Assembly (NCBI GenBank): GCA_019454045.1
Contig: SKCR01026805.1
Coordinates: forward strand, 20,372 to 84,371
Length of the DNA: 64,000 nucleotides
DNA from: Zanthoxylum bungeanum
Taxonomy: Eukaryota > Streptophyta > Magnoliopsida > Sapindales > Rutaceae
Direction: 5' to 3'
A program made the translations under genes and the position numbers. The stretch's first letter is position 1, and every line of letters starts with the position of its first letter. The notes beneath the pieces are model-generated. The model was not told the DNA's origin. It was given only the letters and a program-made list of their open reading frames with translations, and made no database searches. Positions 10,812 through 25,219 of the stretch are shown here, in pieces.

Positions 10812-13268
10812 TTTTAAGGTTAGTGCTTGGAGTGCCAATCCGGATCGTATTTATGTCTGATTCTTAAATACGAGTAATTATATTTTCCATAATATTACTA
10901 ATTTTAGTGGTAGCACCCTTGTCTTTTATACACTTATTCGATCTAATTGCGATTAGAAATCTGATTATGATTAAATCGAAACTGAATTTGTTTCAGTGAT
11001 ACATGTATATTAGACAAAGACCATAGGATTTATAGTATAATGTGCAATTACAACATAGTTTGTAATTGACATTGGGAAGCGCATTATTAGTTTTATATCT
11101 TTAAATAAAGTTCTTGGTCAAGATTTACTAACACTGATCGGTTAGTAAAATTCGCTTGGACCGGTACATGTCGTATATCATGACTTGGTCCGATGGTTTA
11201 TCCCAATGAACCATGAGTCTCGGGAACTGATATAGAAATATAAGTGTTTATTTGATAAGACACTGAATGACTTACTGAATGTTTCCTAATAAATGGTACA
11301 CCAACGTCAATAGGAACCTTCTCGAGTTGAGCGAGCATAGTGGTCCTTCGACTTGAGATACCACTATGGATATATGAGCTATCCTCCATACTTTGATGGC
11401 AGTCACGTCATGATCAGACCTCCGACTGTTCATTGGGTGTGGACCGATGCTCAGGATATCCCGTGCGTATCAAGATATGATTCGTCTGTCTTGTGTATAA
11501 GGTATAGGCATCCAACACGTGTTTACGATCTAGTAAATCCATGGCTATGGTATAAGATCGGAAATCAATTCCGAGTGTTATTAGAGATCGTAAATTGAAA
11601 GTCGACTGTTTTATACCGAACGGATTTGATGCTCTCATCTATATCCCAGGTATAATAAGGATGGCATGTGACGGAGGGATTTCCGTATGCTATGATCTCG
11701 ACTTGCATAGTTTAGCATGATTATCCGTGATCGTCATAATCCATGAGTGGGTAGATTATGGACACGAAATTGGATTTCATGACGGATAAACCTAAACTTA
11801 GAGAGTCCCACAATATGAAGTGTACTCGTTGAGCACTTGGGCAACTTGATATGAATAATACGAATTATTCATTATACTTCACCGGATTAAATGAGTTAAT
11901 TTGGATCGTTTAATCGGTTAAATGATAACAAATGCATTAGGAGATTTTGTCCGGTAATAATTATTGTGTATTTGTATTAGATACATAATTCGATTAGATA
12001 CACATTAATTATTCATCAAATGAGATTTTTACACATGTCATGAATATATGTATTTATTATTTAATGTAAATAAAATACATGTATTTGTGTAAATTAATTG
12101 TTTAATTATTTAATAGTTAAATAATTAAATAATTGACTTTTCAAACCGTATCAATTAATCATTAATTGAAAGATATATGATGAGATATGATTGGTAACAC
12201 TTGGCATGGATTAAATTGGTCTTTCTGTGTCCAATTTTGATTGGATATTATAAAGATTAATCATTAATTTACTTGTTAAATTATTAAATGACAAAATTGC
12301 CCATTTACTAGTGTAAATTTCTGCCATTATAAAAGGAGGAGAGATAATTATTTTCTTCATTCTTTTCATCATCATCACTGCCGAAACCCACACCCAAAAT
12401 AAGCTCTCAAATTAATTCATGGTGATTCGAAGAGAGAAAGAAGAAAATCAAGAAACCAAGTTGAGGAATTATAGGATTAAAGGTAATTCTAATATCCCTC
12501 AGCTTGGAAAATTATGTTTTTGTTTCTTGATAATATTTAGATATCTAAGGTTTCTTATTTGTTATAAAATTTGGGGCTTTTAGCTTTGATGGATGATATT
12601 GGAAGAATAAGCATGTGTGAAGTGTAAATTTAAAAGTAATTAGTGTTATTAATTTCAAATTTAATCAATTTATTCATTTGATGAATTGTTACCATTCTAG
12701 AGTTATTGATCCACTCTTAGATAGCCTAAAATTGTTCTAGAGTTGTTCATTTGTGGTGGGACTCGTTTGATATTGGATTAATTAGATTAATCTTGTTGAA
12801 AATAAGATTTAAGCATGATTTTTTTTTTGGCAAATTTGTTCACTGGATTAGACCTGCACATGTTTCTATTTTTGTGATGAAAATGTTGTCTTTAGAATGT
12901 TATGGATGTGTTTTGAGAGGTTGAACAATTACCAGAAAGTGTTTCCAGTAAATCCATCACTGTTTGGGCAGCCAGTGAACTGCCCCGACACTTATGGAAA
13001 CTGACTATTGGATCTGTCCTAGGCAGTTTCCATAAGTGTTTCGGTTAAAAACATGTTTTAGACCATTTTACGAAAAATTATTTTTCAAAGTTTCGCGTGT
13101 TTTCAACACTATTTATGTCAATATTTGATAAATAGGTTTAGGTGAAATATGAATAAATTATTCATATTAGATATTGAATAATTTATTTGGTATTTTGAAA
13201 AAATTTTAAAATACGATTTCTCCCGAACCCGCTCTTTCATTGCGCTTCATCGCCCAAAGCCCCAAAAA
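10812..13268 (+). mobile_element. 5' LTR of the 10812-24798 copia element
   Basis: About 2.46 kb. It matches 22271-24798 throughout and has a TATA box (12328) in the expected promoter position. It ends just before the PBS, in CCCAAAAA where related copies end CCCCAACA, so the terminal CA has mutated. Confidence 0.85.
12328..12335 (+). promoter_or_regulatory. LTR TATA box
   Basis: TATAAAAG within the 5' LTR, conserved at 23799-23806 in the 3' LTR and followed in both by GGAGGAGAGA. It is the likely core promoter of the element's transcript. Confidence 0.55.
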
Positions 13269-13270
13269 AA

Positions 13271-13284
13271 AGGTATCAGAGCGG
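13271..13284 (+). other. Primer-binding site, initiator-Met tRNA type
   Basis: AGGTATCAGAGCGG directly after the LTR corresponds to the TGGTATCAGAGC motif of plant copia elements, which is complementary to the 3' end of the initiator-Met tRNA. The first base of the motif is changed. Confidence 0.75.
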
Positions 13285-15100
13285 GTCTAATGCTTCATCC
13301 ATTATATTATTCATGCTTGATATATGATATATAATCCAATTTTAATATTCGCACATGCTTGTAATCTAGATATGTTTATTTACTTTTCGGTTTTACGTTA
13401 AAGAAAAATCTAACGGAAATTTAATAGTTATATTGTGTTATATTTTCTATAGTAGAATTGAAATGTTTAGAAAATAATTTAGATTAAAATTTTGCATTTG
13501 ATGTAGAGTATAACTTCCATAGGAAAATCCCCGCTTTTAAATATGGCTGTAAAGTAACTTGTATTGGATACATGTTTCTTGGTCCGTCTTGTCAATATGG
13601 TTTATGGATAACTTTCTATGGCTGCATCCGAGATCGTGCCAAAACAGTGAGGGTGTAGTTGATAGAATTTTATTCATGCCGGTTGTATATTGATACTAGA
13701 TAAATTCAAGTGAAAGTGAAAATCTTGAACGTGCCAAAGCTGTCATGACTACATCGGTAGCTTGAATTTTTCATTGATAAGTGAGCCTTGATAAGCCTCC
13801 CTGTGAATGTGCCAAGGCTGTCACAGTGAGAAATGGTCAGGACCAAAACCAAGAGTCATTGGTGAGTGATTGACAAAGTGTTGTCTACCTAATGAATATA
13901 CATAGGCGAGATCGTGCCAAAGCTGTGAGTCGAAATATATTCATGTGATTCTACTCTCACTATGGAATTCGATTTAATTATTGAATTCCCGTTGTCTGTT
14001 AGAGATTACGGTATTACTGAAAGTAGTGGGAAACACTACTGAGTTTAAAATTCATAACTCGAACCGTGAGTATTTTTATGGAATTTACTGCTTTAGTTTT
14101 CCTATTATTCTATATTGCTTATAGAATTATGCTTCTAATCCACTGTATAATATATTACTTGAATATATAGGTTTTCTGACTTTACTTATGATTGCGTAGT
14201 TCTAGAATAGGTTATAGAAAAAACAGTAGACTTGGATATTGTTAGATTAGTTGAAACCATCGGTAACTGTTGCTCCAATTTGATTGAAAATGAAGATTGT
14301 TTGTGACTTAGTTTCTAAGTCGCGATTAGCTAATCTCAAAGGATATCTGCTTTAGGATATAATTATCTATTTAGAACTGCTTTTTTGTAGTAAAAATTGA
14401 CACGAATCAGTTCATGTCTCAAGATTCTTAACTGGTATTAAGAAAACCCATTTAGTATTTGTTTATCTTTTAATGACGTTTCTTCGCTTTTAGTGACTTT
14501 TGGAAGTCATGTGTCTGACACAGATTGCTAATCAATTATTTGCAATTGTTGTGAATAATTGAACGCAAATATTAAATCTTAATAAAGGAGATATAGTTGT
14601 GTATAAAGAATATCGATTCTCTCAATACGACAATTATAGGTATTGGATACCTAATCTACCGTCTAGTTATTTAAAATAATGTTTAATAACTGTTTTGATA
14701 TTTGATATCAGAACTTATGACTATTTGATAGTTACTTGTTCCGTATAAACAGTTGTTACATATTTTAACATGACTAGTAGTGTCATTAATGAGAAGATAT
14801 ACATTAAGAAGATATTTGGTAAAATAAATAATTTAGAACTGTGATTTATGAGATTTTATCATAAAAACATTAGATATTTGTTCTTTATGGTAAATGATGG
14901 TCTAATACGAGATCACACCACATACCCTTATCCATTAATGAATATTGTATTCAGATTGTAATTAAATCTCATTTAACCGATGATTGTCATTGGACCGCCG
15001 ATTTATTAAACTAATACATTGGATATGTGTAGTTTAATGAATTTTAAATTGCCTTGTATAATTTTCTTTGATTCGTAACTCAGTTAATGAATTGTCATGA
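13285..15100 (+). pseudogene. Eroded leader/gag region of copia element
   Basis: No frame of useful length remains. A phrase resembling ATCGTGCCAAAGCTGTGAG recurs around 13632, 13731, 13806 and 13911, which suggests internal duplication in the leader. Multiple stops occur in all frames. Assignment rests on position between the PBS and the eroded pol. Confidence 0.45.
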
Positions 15101-16928
15101 TGATGAGTGATATTTATATCACTATTTCCCACTCATTTAACCTAATATTTTGTATAGTTACTTGAGTTTTGTCAACGTTTTGATGTGTTTTGTTTATTTT
15201 GTAGATAAAAATAATATTGGGACTTAATGGAATCAACTCGGGGCTAAAACGATGAAATTCAGAGAAAACAATGTCAAAAACGAAAATTTACTATACGCGT
15301 CACGAAGTACAGTCCTAAATTCCAATTTTGTGCAAGTTTCGTATTTTGGCCATAACTTTTTCATCCTCGATATCCGATTGAGCTGATTCAATTTGCAGAT
15401 TAAAGAAGACTCAAGGATATAAAACTTTTAAGATTTAATATTTTCGAATTCTAAATATTAGAAGGCCGAAATTGATAAATAATCCAGTATATTTTGAGTA
15501 ACTACTATAGTAATTTTCAAAATATAAAATAATTAAAAAATTAAAAATATAAAAATTTGTCAAACTTCCACCAAACGTGCAAGAGTGTTTGGTGCCATTT
15601 TTGGTGCCTTGTTTGGTGCCATGTTTGGTGGAGTGTTTGGTGGAGTGTTTTGGCATGTTGGTGGAGCAATTCGTCGAGAAATTGGTGGAATCCTTTAGGT
15701 TTTTCTATAAATACCAGCCATTTTAATTTGTAATTCTCATGCTTTCCTTAGGTTTTTGTAAGGATTTAAGGATTGCATCTTGTTTGTTTATTTTTTGTAA
15801 TTTAAATTATGTATTTTTTTTTTCAGTAATAGTAGTAGTTTATTTTCTTCTTCATTTCATTTCTTTATGTTTTGTAGTTAGATTTCCGTTGGGGGAAGGG
15901 TGAAGCTTTTATTATTTTAGTTTAGATTAATCTCCCTTAATTATAATATAGAAATTATAATTCAAATTAAAAGGATTACCGCATTAATGGCTGGTTTTAT
16001 TTATTTGACATAAAGTGGCACCACCTATATGGCTGGTCTTTAAGTGACAGATAATTACCGCATATATGGCTGGTCGGACTTAATTAAAATCTGATTTAAT
16101 GAGGATACCGCCTTTATGGCTGGTAGGTAATATCGTGATTAATTTTTATATTATAGTAAGGGAGATTTAAATTAGAAATAGTAAAAGTGGATCCCCAACC
16201 CCAGCATTTTATTTTTATTTTAGGGAAGTGATGAAACACAATATTCACACACTTCATAATTGATTTTCTTTTTATGGGTAATTCTTTAGTTTGTTTATTG
16301 AGTCTTAAGCTTAATGCTTCTTGTTGTCTGATCACCAATAAAATTGATGGGGTAAACTTAAAATGAACTAGACATAGGGATTTTAGGTCAATAGCCCACG
16401 ATCTTCCTTGAGGATAGATAACCCTTTAATAGATTTCCTTACAGGATAGGAATATACCTGTCGGGTGGGGGTAGCCATAATTGGAACTTGATCTTAATGA
16501 ATCCAGGTAATGTGGTTGACATATGAATATGGTTCAATTGGGTTATACTGGGTATTTGCGTTTGACCATCGACATAAGCTTTTGCATATCTTCGTGTTCT
16601 GGGTTAGCAACTGATTTATTACACATATGTAAGAGAATCAATTCATCTTTAGAATAATATTGTGTGCAGTCACGACCCTAGATCTTTGAGTCTTTGTTAT
16701 TTTCCTTAGTATTTTCTTTTGTCTTTTTATTTATTTATTTAATTATCAAATCCACATTCAACCAACCAAAAGCAATCAATTCCCTTCTCTCTATAATTAG
16801 ATACCTGTAAATAAATAGATTCAATAATTAATAACAACAGTAGGAATTAAGTCCTCGTGGGATCGATATTTTTATACTACTTGAACGATACGTGCGCTTG
16901 TGTTATACGCGTGTGTTTGCACCGGTCA
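15101..16928 (+). mobile_element. Solo LTR, unclassified family
   Basis: Starts TGATGAGTGATATTT and ends TTTGCACCGGTCA, flanked by a perfect 5-bp duplication CATGA (15096-15100 and 16929-16933). At 1828 bp without coding sequence it is a solo LTR. A TATA-like CTATAAATACC near 15703 and the end GATACGTGCGCTTGTG (common upstream of gypsy PBS sites) point to plus orientation. It contains short direct repeats: TTTGGTGGAGTG at 15620-15655 and ACCGCNTNNATGGCTGG units at 15978-16125. Confidence 0.8.
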
Positions 16929-16933
16929 CATGA

Positions 16934-17612
16934 CTTAGTTACGTGTTTCTACTAGAGAACATGTTGAATGTCTTGAATTATTCAAGACTGTCAATATGTT
17001 TCTAATGAAACTTGGATAGAAATTTTTTTTTGAATGGTTCATGGATATTCTATCTGTAGTGTTGAAAACTGTATTTTTAAGAAATTCATTGTGCGTCTTT
17101 AAATTATTCAAAGATGTTTCATTTGATCAAACGCATGAATTTAAGCCAATTAGTTCTATACTTATTTAATGAATGTGATTCTTACTTGATATTAAACTTC
17201 CATGATTCCATTGTGATGGAATTGGCTAGTGGGAGTTATCGATTCTTATTGATATTTAGTGTTACCGAATTGGTTTTCAATACTTTTGGGGTTATGCTCC
17301 AGTAACACTAATTTATCTCTTTAATTTAGGTTTCATTTGTTCCTACAGTTACATATATGATATGTATAATTGAAAATTCGAATCTTGAAAAGTTTGAGAT
17401 TTAATTCTTTCCTTTGTATAATGGTTATATAATTGAAAGTACTTGTGCCTCTGAGGTACAATTGATAGGTTTATCATTTATTCTATTTAATGGAATATTG
17501 TATTATATTTGATAGAATATATTTTCTACGATCTTGAGTAATTAAATTGTTTTGTTACTTGGTGGTTAGCATTGGATGTTGACGATTGTAGAAAGGACTT
17601 GACTTAGTGAAG
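16934..17612 (+). pseudogene. Eroded internal copia sequence
   Basis: Continuation of the 10812-24798 element between two solo LTR insertions. No recognisable protein remains and stop codons are frequent. Nothing else is seen here. Confidence 0.45.
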
Positions 17613-17617
17613 TCAAA

Positions 17618-20564
17618 TGTAACATCCCCGATCGGGGAGATGTTACCGGCATGGATAGCTGTACTAACCCCATAAGCCTCTAACTTTCTAACTGTATCAC
17701 ATGCTATTATAATGTAGTGTCATGCATATAGACTTTAACCAAGTCAATATATAATACTTATATTTCTTATAAATGCATACTCTTAAATGATTCTTTTTAC
17801 AATTCTTTACCAGACACTTATAATGACTAACACAATGGAAATGCATATAAACACTATGACTCTGAACTAGACTCTTATGCTGTGTGACTCTGTACTGGTG
17901 GACTCCAACCCTGGTGACTGCATCAGTATCCATCCTCCCGAGCTCGTCCTCCTGAAATCCCTACAAAACAACTAAAACTGGTGGGTGGTTAGATTGCTAT
18001 ACAATCTAAGTGAGTGGACTAAAATCGAAAACTGAACTAAAAATCTTTTAACTTTAAAATCACTCTTCTAGAAATATATTTTATAGAAACTCTATTCTTT
18101 TGAAATCTGTTTCTGATAATCTGGTTTCTGAAATTATTTGCTGAAAATCTGGTTTCTGAAACTCTGAAAACTTATGCTGAAAGTCTGAAATCTGAAAAAA
18201 AAAAAAAAAACTTTCTGTTAAAATCTGAAAAAACTATGTACTGAAAACTGCTCTACGTCCAGGACCATAACTCAACTGGACGTCTCTCTGCACCCAGGAC
18301 CATAACTCAACTGGGTGTGCTCGATGCCCAGGACCATAACTCAACTGGGCATCTCTGTAAATCAGGATTTCGGGACCCTGTAGCCCCCAGTCCTGCTCGA
18401 GGATCTGAGAGCGTCCCCTCAGTCCTCCACATGTGCACATGCGCCTATAACCGTCAATTCCAATTGTATCTGAAGTTACATACTGGGGTGAGGTTTTACC
18501 TCATGCCCCGAAAATACAATCTCAAGTTTTAAAAAACACATTTCTTTTATAAATCACCATCAATAAATAAAGGCTAACGCCCTACATGCTGGAAAAGTAA
18601 GTCTGGATTTATAAGGAACTAAGTAAATCAATAATTAAAATCATTTTAAAGAAAGAGTGTCCACTCATTGGCTCGAAGCTTATTGGTGACGCCTTGCGAT
18701 GGTGGTGGAGTCGTATATCCTGATGATAATCTAGAATTAGCAAAATTCATTAGTATCAAGGTTGTGAATTATCTCATTACTTAACAAAATATATTCGTCA
18801 TTCATGATAACTCATCCTCTCTATGTTACTATTATTTTAGATGGTCTAACAATTTTTTACTACACTCGTTCAAGGATTTCTCAAGTTACTTCGCAAAATT
18901 CCATATTATGCCCTATTTTCCAGAAAATTTCAGTGTACTAACACTGACTTTGAAAATTCGGTGCGCTTAATCGGGGTTGAAATTGGGGCTAAAATTTTAA
19001 TAAAATACTCGCTTATATGTCTATTTTATGTTGGCTTTTACGGAATGTGGTTTCGATTCCTAGAACTCAAGTTATGGACAGAAGTTCAGGGGTTGTCCAA
19101 CTGAAAATCTGGGCACTGGTACAGCAGTTTGCCTCACTTAAAAAAATTCGGTTCGGTCTCATCTTAAGTCCAAAAATTCTAAATTTTGGATATGTTACTT
19201 CCTTATGTGTCTAGAGTACTCAGAATTTTACGGAGCTTGATTTCAACTTCTAGAACGCAAATTATAAAATTTTCTCTACACCTTGTTCTATTACCACAGA
19301 ACCAGTAATTTACTGCAGTGCGGCCAAGTTTGAAAATTTGCTACGACTCCCTCTTAAGTCTAAAAATTCTGAATTTTGAGTATGATATTCCCCTATGTTT
19401 CTAGTTTACTCAGAACTTTACGGTTCATCAATCGGACTTATAAAACTCATGTTATAAACTTTAAATCACAGCCTGTCCGAAATGAGACAGAATTGACTTC
19501 ACTCCCTAACTTCCTTATCTCGCCATCTCATTTAATTCCTTTAATCCGAAGACCTCCAACAGAATTTTCATTATCTTAAACACTCCTTATATCATAAGAT
19601 TTGTGCTTATTTTCTTGATTAATTTGAGTGTGGCATTATGTCAAATACTTGGTGTGCGGCATACCTAAAACCTCCATTCTTACAACCTTAAGTAACTCTA
19701 CCCTCATTTTACATAATCTTAAACCTACCATTTCATTTATTTCTAATCATCCAACATCATCCAATTCCATTATTCTTTCATAATCAATAAACTTGAAATA
19801 ACAAACTAAAATCATTCAAACACCCATTTCTTAACTAATTAACTACTAATTTGCAACACATAACATGTCTCTACCACTACTATAGCATCAATTTACCAAA
19901 ATTCCACAACTTGAAATTTGGGTCTAGATTCATTACCTTTTTTGTTAGATCCCCAAACTCAAAGGTTTTCCAATGGTTGCCAAGCTTTCTTTGTTTCCCC
20001 TTCTCTTCTCTCTTTCTTCTTTCCTCCTTCCTTCTCTTTTCTTCTTCTTCTCTTCTTTTTCCCCCTCTTTCTCCCACGGTTTCTTCTCCATTTCTTTCTC
20101 TCATCTTTTACGTTTTTTGGCCTTTGGTAAGAGTGAATAGTGAACCCTTTTTATAGTGGACCCATAAGATATTTGTAAGTTAAGGAAATATGTAGAAGCT
20201 TGGGGAAAGTTTTAGAAACCTTCATTTAAACCCGAAATTACTATTCATTCAGATTTTAACTTACGTTTTTGACCTAATTATGGTCCGAATTTGGAAAAAT
20301 ATATAACGCGGAAGTTGAAGGTCTCGGTCTAAGCTTTCCGACGATTAAAATTCATAAAATTCTGAGTTCGAATGAAAAATTTATGCCCTAAATACCATTT
20401 ATAGTTCAAAAGGGCATACGGTACAGTTTTCGAAAATTTTACCGGTCGTTCCCAAATCCTTTTTTATAATTATATTTGGATCTCATCATGATTTATTTTA
20501 CGTTCATTTGTCCCGTAAATAATAGTATCGTCATAGGTAGTAGTAATTACTACCGGTCGTTACA
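17618..20564 (+). mobile_element. Solo LTR, TGTAACATCC family (gypsy-like)
   Basis: Starts TGTAACATCCCC and ends ACCGGTCGTTACA, with a perfect 5-bp duplication TCAAA (17613-17617 and 20565-20569). Length 2947 bp. The same family occurs inverted at 25220-28016. Inside are three to four imperfect blocks of the type CCTCATTCTAAGTC...AATTTTGGATATG (about 18890-19400) and a CT-rich tract at 19985-20110. No open gene. TGTAAC...GTTACA ends are common in Ty3/gypsy chromoviral (Tekay/Del) LTRs, so that lineage is a reasonable guess only. Confidence 0.85.
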
Positions 20565-20569
20565 TCAAA

Positions 20570-22270
20570 TATGAGAATGATAAATTGTACTAGAACTACA
20601 TAATTAATCAGATGAAATGACCTTTAGAAAACTTCCGTATAAGTCTAATAGGATGTCAAAATCATTTACAAAGTATAAGATACTTAATGATTTTGTTGTT
20701 TTCTTATTGAAGAAAATTATCTTATAACTTATAGTGGGAGCGATATTTGATATCGATTCTGGGAATTACCATTGAACCATAGATCTAAGTTGTTCATGAC
20801 TTACTATGATCAAGTTTAGAACTTGATTAAGTTTTCGTTATGCAGCGTTTATAAGTGTGTAAATTATTTGCGCAGCGAAAGCATAGTGAGCTTGATAAAA
20901 GTTTGATTTTTATAGTATGACAGTGAGTATGTTATACTCAGTAGTCTATTGTAGATTCTGAGGAAGCTTGTCTCTTATCACACTGATTGAACAATTAAGT
21001 ATCTGTTGGTTAGTGTTGATATTAAACTGTGTGTTTTGGCTAAAGAATGCAAAGTGGAGTTCTTGAGAGATTTCTTCGAATAAAAGATTCGTCGTGATTT
21101 CTTTGTTTAGAGAATTCATTCTGGAATGGCCCTAGAGTTGTATTATGCTAAGATCACAGTTTGATATACTAGCTTATGGAGCCAATTGTAGATTCAGATA
21201 AGCTTTCCGAAAATTCGTACTCTCTGTTTTTGATATTACTCAGATTGTCTGGTTTTATCGAAATATAGAGAATACCTATTTGTCAGTAGGGTCAGTGGGA
21301 GCGTACAAATTTCTTTCTAGTATTATATATCCTAAGTCTTCTTTTCTCCATGTTAGTAGTGGGAGTTATCTCTAATATTTTTGATATAAGGTTTTGTATA
21401 TAATATAAAATTAAGAGACTTATGAGATACTCTCATTAGTCGCGTATTAGATATGATCTAATAAAAGACACAGTAAGACTATCTGTATGACAATTTGTAT
21501 AACTTTTTGACAGTTAACATGTCTTTTATGTATATAGTATTCATCTTTCGTAAAGGATGATTCCTTTGTCGAAAGAAAGATTTATTGGAATGTCTAGTCA
21601 ATCTTATGCACAATAGGATGATGGCGTAATGAATGTTATATTGTGCGATTATAGATATCAATTTAATCATAATTGTTACGAATTATTTTGATATGATGTG
21701 GACCACATGATGGATCTTGAAACATGTTCTTTGTGATCTTTGAGATATTAAGAACGAGTTTCTCTCATACATGGAGAATTTAGTCAGAAACCATAAAGTC
21801 AGATTAGTTTTGATTCTAATTATGACATTAGATGGTCTATGTGATATAAAGTCAGAAAAGATGCAGTGGGAGTGTCACTGTTGATTCTACTAAACTAGTG
21901 AAATCAGTTACAACTTATGAAGTATTGAATTATGAAGTTGCATAGTGACCATTTAGATTAGAAGTTTTGATATTAGTTTTTTGTTTGCGGTTATCTTAAA
22001 GTATTTGGATTTGATCTCTAAGTATATAGACAACTCAACAGATATAGCACAATACTGATATAGCATATGATTCATATTGATATGGAATTTAGATTCTATA
22101 AATTAGGAAAACAGTTGGGTTTGTTAGACAGAATCGATTTGTTAAAGCAGACTTACTTGTAATTGTCTACCTCTTGAGTGCTGGTGAGCTCTTGAGGGCC
22201 ATGAGTATGTGATATGCATTGAGATGTGTATAAGATACTATGGATTGGCACTAGAGCATATGGGAGAACT
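20570..22270 (+). pseudogene. Eroded 3' pol of copia element, with polypurine tract
   Basis: The stretch contains recurrent GTGGGAG words. Near 22180-22265 it keeps a shadow of the C-terminal RNase H end typical of plant copia pol (GAGGGCCATGAGTATG...ATGGATTGGCAC), followed by CATATGGGAGAAC, a polypurine tract immediately before the 3' LTR. No intact frame survives. Confidence 0.5.
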
Positions 22271-24798
22271 TTTTAAGGTTGGTGCTCGAAATGCCAATCC
22301 GGATCGTATTATGCCCGATTCTAAATACGAGCAATTATATTTTCCATAATATTACTAATTTTAGTGGTAGTACCCTTGTCTTTTATAGACTTATTCGATC
22401 TAATTATGATTAGAAATCTGATTATAATTAGATCGAAATTGAATCTGATTCAGTGATACGTGTATATTAGACAAAGATCCTAGGATTTATAGTATAGTGT
22501 GCAGTTACAACGTAGTTTGTAATTGACATTGAGAAGCGCACTATTAGTTGTATATCCTTAAATAAAGTTCATGGTCAAGATTTTCTAACACGGGTCGGTT
22601 AGTGAAATTCGCTGAGACCAGTACATGTCGTATATCTTGACTTAGTCCGATGGTTTATCCCGGTGAACCATGAGTCTCGGGAGACTTGTATAGACATGTA
22701 GGTGTTTATTTGATAAGACACTGAACGAATTACTGAAGATTTCCTAATAGATGGTACACCAACATCAATAGGAACGTTCTCGAGTTGAGCGAGCATAATG
22801 GTCCTTCGATTTGAGATACCACTATGGATATATGAGCTATCCTCCACACTTTGATGTAGTCACGTCAACTATCTAGTCATGATCAGACTTCCGTCTGCTC
22901 GTTGGGTGTGGACTGATGCTCATGATATCCTGTGCGTATCAAGATAGGATTTGTCAGTCCTGTGTACAGGGCATAGGCATCCAGCACGTGTTTACGGTCT
23001 AGTAAATCCATGGCCATGGTATAATGTCGAAAATCAGTTCCGAGTGTTATTTAGAGATCGTAAATTGGAAGTCGATTGTATTATACAGAACGGATATGAC
23101 GTTCTCATATATATCCCAGGTATAATACATATGGCCTTTGACGGAGGGATTATGCATTTGCTATGACCTCGACTTGCATAGTTTAAAGTGATTATCCGTG
23201 ATCGTCATAATCCATGAGTGGGTGGATTATGGACACAAAATTAGATTTTTTGACGGATAAACCTAAACTTAAAGAGTCCCACAATATGAAGTGTACTCGT
23301 TGAGCACTTGGGCAACTCGATATGAATAATACGGATTATTCATAATATTTCACCAGATTAAATGAGTTAATTCAGATCGTTTAATCGGTTAAATAATAAT
23401 ACATGTATTAGGGAATTTTGTTCGCTAATAATTATTGTGTATTTGCATTTGATATATAATATGATTAGATACACATTAATTATTCGTCAAATGTGATTTT
23501 GACACATGCCATGAATATATGAATTTATTATTTAATGTAAATAAAATACATGTATTTGTGTAAATTAATTATTTAATTATTTAATAGTTAAATTATTAAA
23601 TAATTGACTTTTCAAACCTTATCCATTAATCATTAATTGATTGATATATAGTGAGATATGATTGGTAACACATGACATGGATTAAATTGGTCTTGTGTGT
23701 CCAATTTTGATTGGATATTATAAAGGTTAATCATTAATTTAATTTGTTAAATTATTAAAGGACAAAATTACCTATTTACTAGTGTAAATTTCGGCCATTA
23801 TAAAAGGAGGAGAGAATTATTTTCTTCATTCTTTTCATCATCATCACTGCCGAAACCCACACCCAAAATAAGCTCTCAAATTAATTCATGGTGATTCGAA
23901 GAGAGAAAGAAGGAAATCAATAAACCAAGTCGAGGAATTATATGATTAAATGTAATTCTAATATCCCTTAGCTTGGAAAATTGTGTTTTTGTTTCTTGAT
24001 AATATTTAGATATCTAAGGTTTCTTCTTTGTTATAAAATTTGGGGTTTTGGGCTTTGATGGATGATATTGGAAGAATAAGCATGTGTGAAGTGTAAATTT
24101 GAAAGTAATTAATGTAATTAGTTTCAAATTTAATTAATTTATTCATTTGATGAATTTTTGTCATTTTATAGTTATTGATATACTCTTAGATAGCCTGGAA
24201 TTGTTCTAGAGTTGTTCATTTGTGGTGGGACTGATTTCATGTTGGATTAATTAGATTAATCTTGTTGAAATGATTTAAGCATGAATTTTTTGGCAAATTT
24301 GTTCATTGGATAAGACCTGCACATGTTTATGTTTTTATGACGAAAATATTATCTTTAGAATGTTATGTATGTGTTTTGGGAGTTGGAACAATTGCCGGAA
24401 AGTGTTTCCGACTGGAAATAAGCGAAAACGGTCAAAAACGAGTGGATTTAGAGTCAACCAGATGACAACTGTCCAAACATTGAATCCGTCAGTGTTTGGG
24501 CAGCTCGTGAACTGCCCAGACACTATTGGATCTGACCTGGGTAGTTTCCATAAGTGTTGGGTAGTCGGTTCGATCAAAAACACATTTTATGCCATTTTGT
24601 GAAAAATTATTTTCGTAAAAGTTTCGCGAGTTTTCAACACTATTTATGTCAATATTTGATAAATAGATTTAGGTGAAATATGAATAAATTATTCATATTA
24701 GATATTGAATAATTTATTTGGTATTTTGAAGAAGTTTTAAAATACGATTTCGCCCGAACTCGCGCTTCCACTGCGCTCTATCGCCTAAAACCCTAGTA
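22271..24798 (+). mobile_element. 3' LTR of the 10812-24798 copia element
   Basis: About 2.53 kb, starting TTTTAAGGTTGGTGCTCG and ending AAAACCCTAGTA. It matches the left LTR through the TATA box at 23799 to the end. The GGTAT duplication and the resumed solo LTR follow directly. Confidence 0.85.
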
Positions 24799-24803
24799 GG
24801 TAT

Positions 24804-25219
24804 AACTTCGGAAATCAGTTCCGAGTATTATTTAGAGATAGTAAATTAAAAGTCGACGACATTATACTGAAAGGATTTGACGTTTTTATCTATATCCCAG
24901 ATATAATATGGATATCATGTGACTGAGGAATTATACGTATACAATTACCTCGACTTGTATAGTTTAGCGAAATTATCTATGGTCATCATAATTCATGAAT
25001 GGGTGAATTATGGACAAGAAATTGAATTTCGTGATGGATAAACCTAAACTTAGAGAGTCCCACAATATAAAGTGTACTCGTTAAGCACTTGGGCAACGTG
25101 ATATGAATAATACAGATTATTCATAATACTTCACCAGATTAATTAAGTTAATTCGAATCATTTAATCGGTTAAATGATAACACAAACATTGGGGATTTTG
25201 GTCATTTAATAATTATTAT
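24804..25219 (+). mobile_element. Copia-family solo LTR, piece 2 of 3
   Basis: Resumes the LTR broken at 10811: AACTTCGGAAATCAGTTCCG corresponds to 11553 onward in the intact relative. It runs to 25219, where the inverted TGTAAC-family solo LTR interrupts it (TSD ATTAT). Confidence 0.8.

Larger units (their letters stand above)
10812..24798 (+). mobile_element. Decayed Ty1/copia element nested in a related solo LTR
   Basis: Two long LTRs (10812-13268 and 22271-24798), both starting TTTTAAGGTT, bracket about 9 kb. The 5-bp duplication GGTAT (10807-10811 and 24799-24803) splits a solo LTR of the same family, which gives exact borders. A PBS complementary to initiator-Met tRNA follows the left LTR and a purine-rich tract precedes the right one. 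About 4.8 kb of the interior is two later solo LTRs. The LTRs are about 90% identical by eye, so the insertion is old. Confidence 0.85.

Noticed and set aside
19851..20156. Overlapping Ser/Phe/Pro-rich and Arg/Glu-rich open frames
   Set aside because: They come from a CT-rich tract inside a solo LTR. The same tract occurs inverted at 25690-25830 with no conserved frame.
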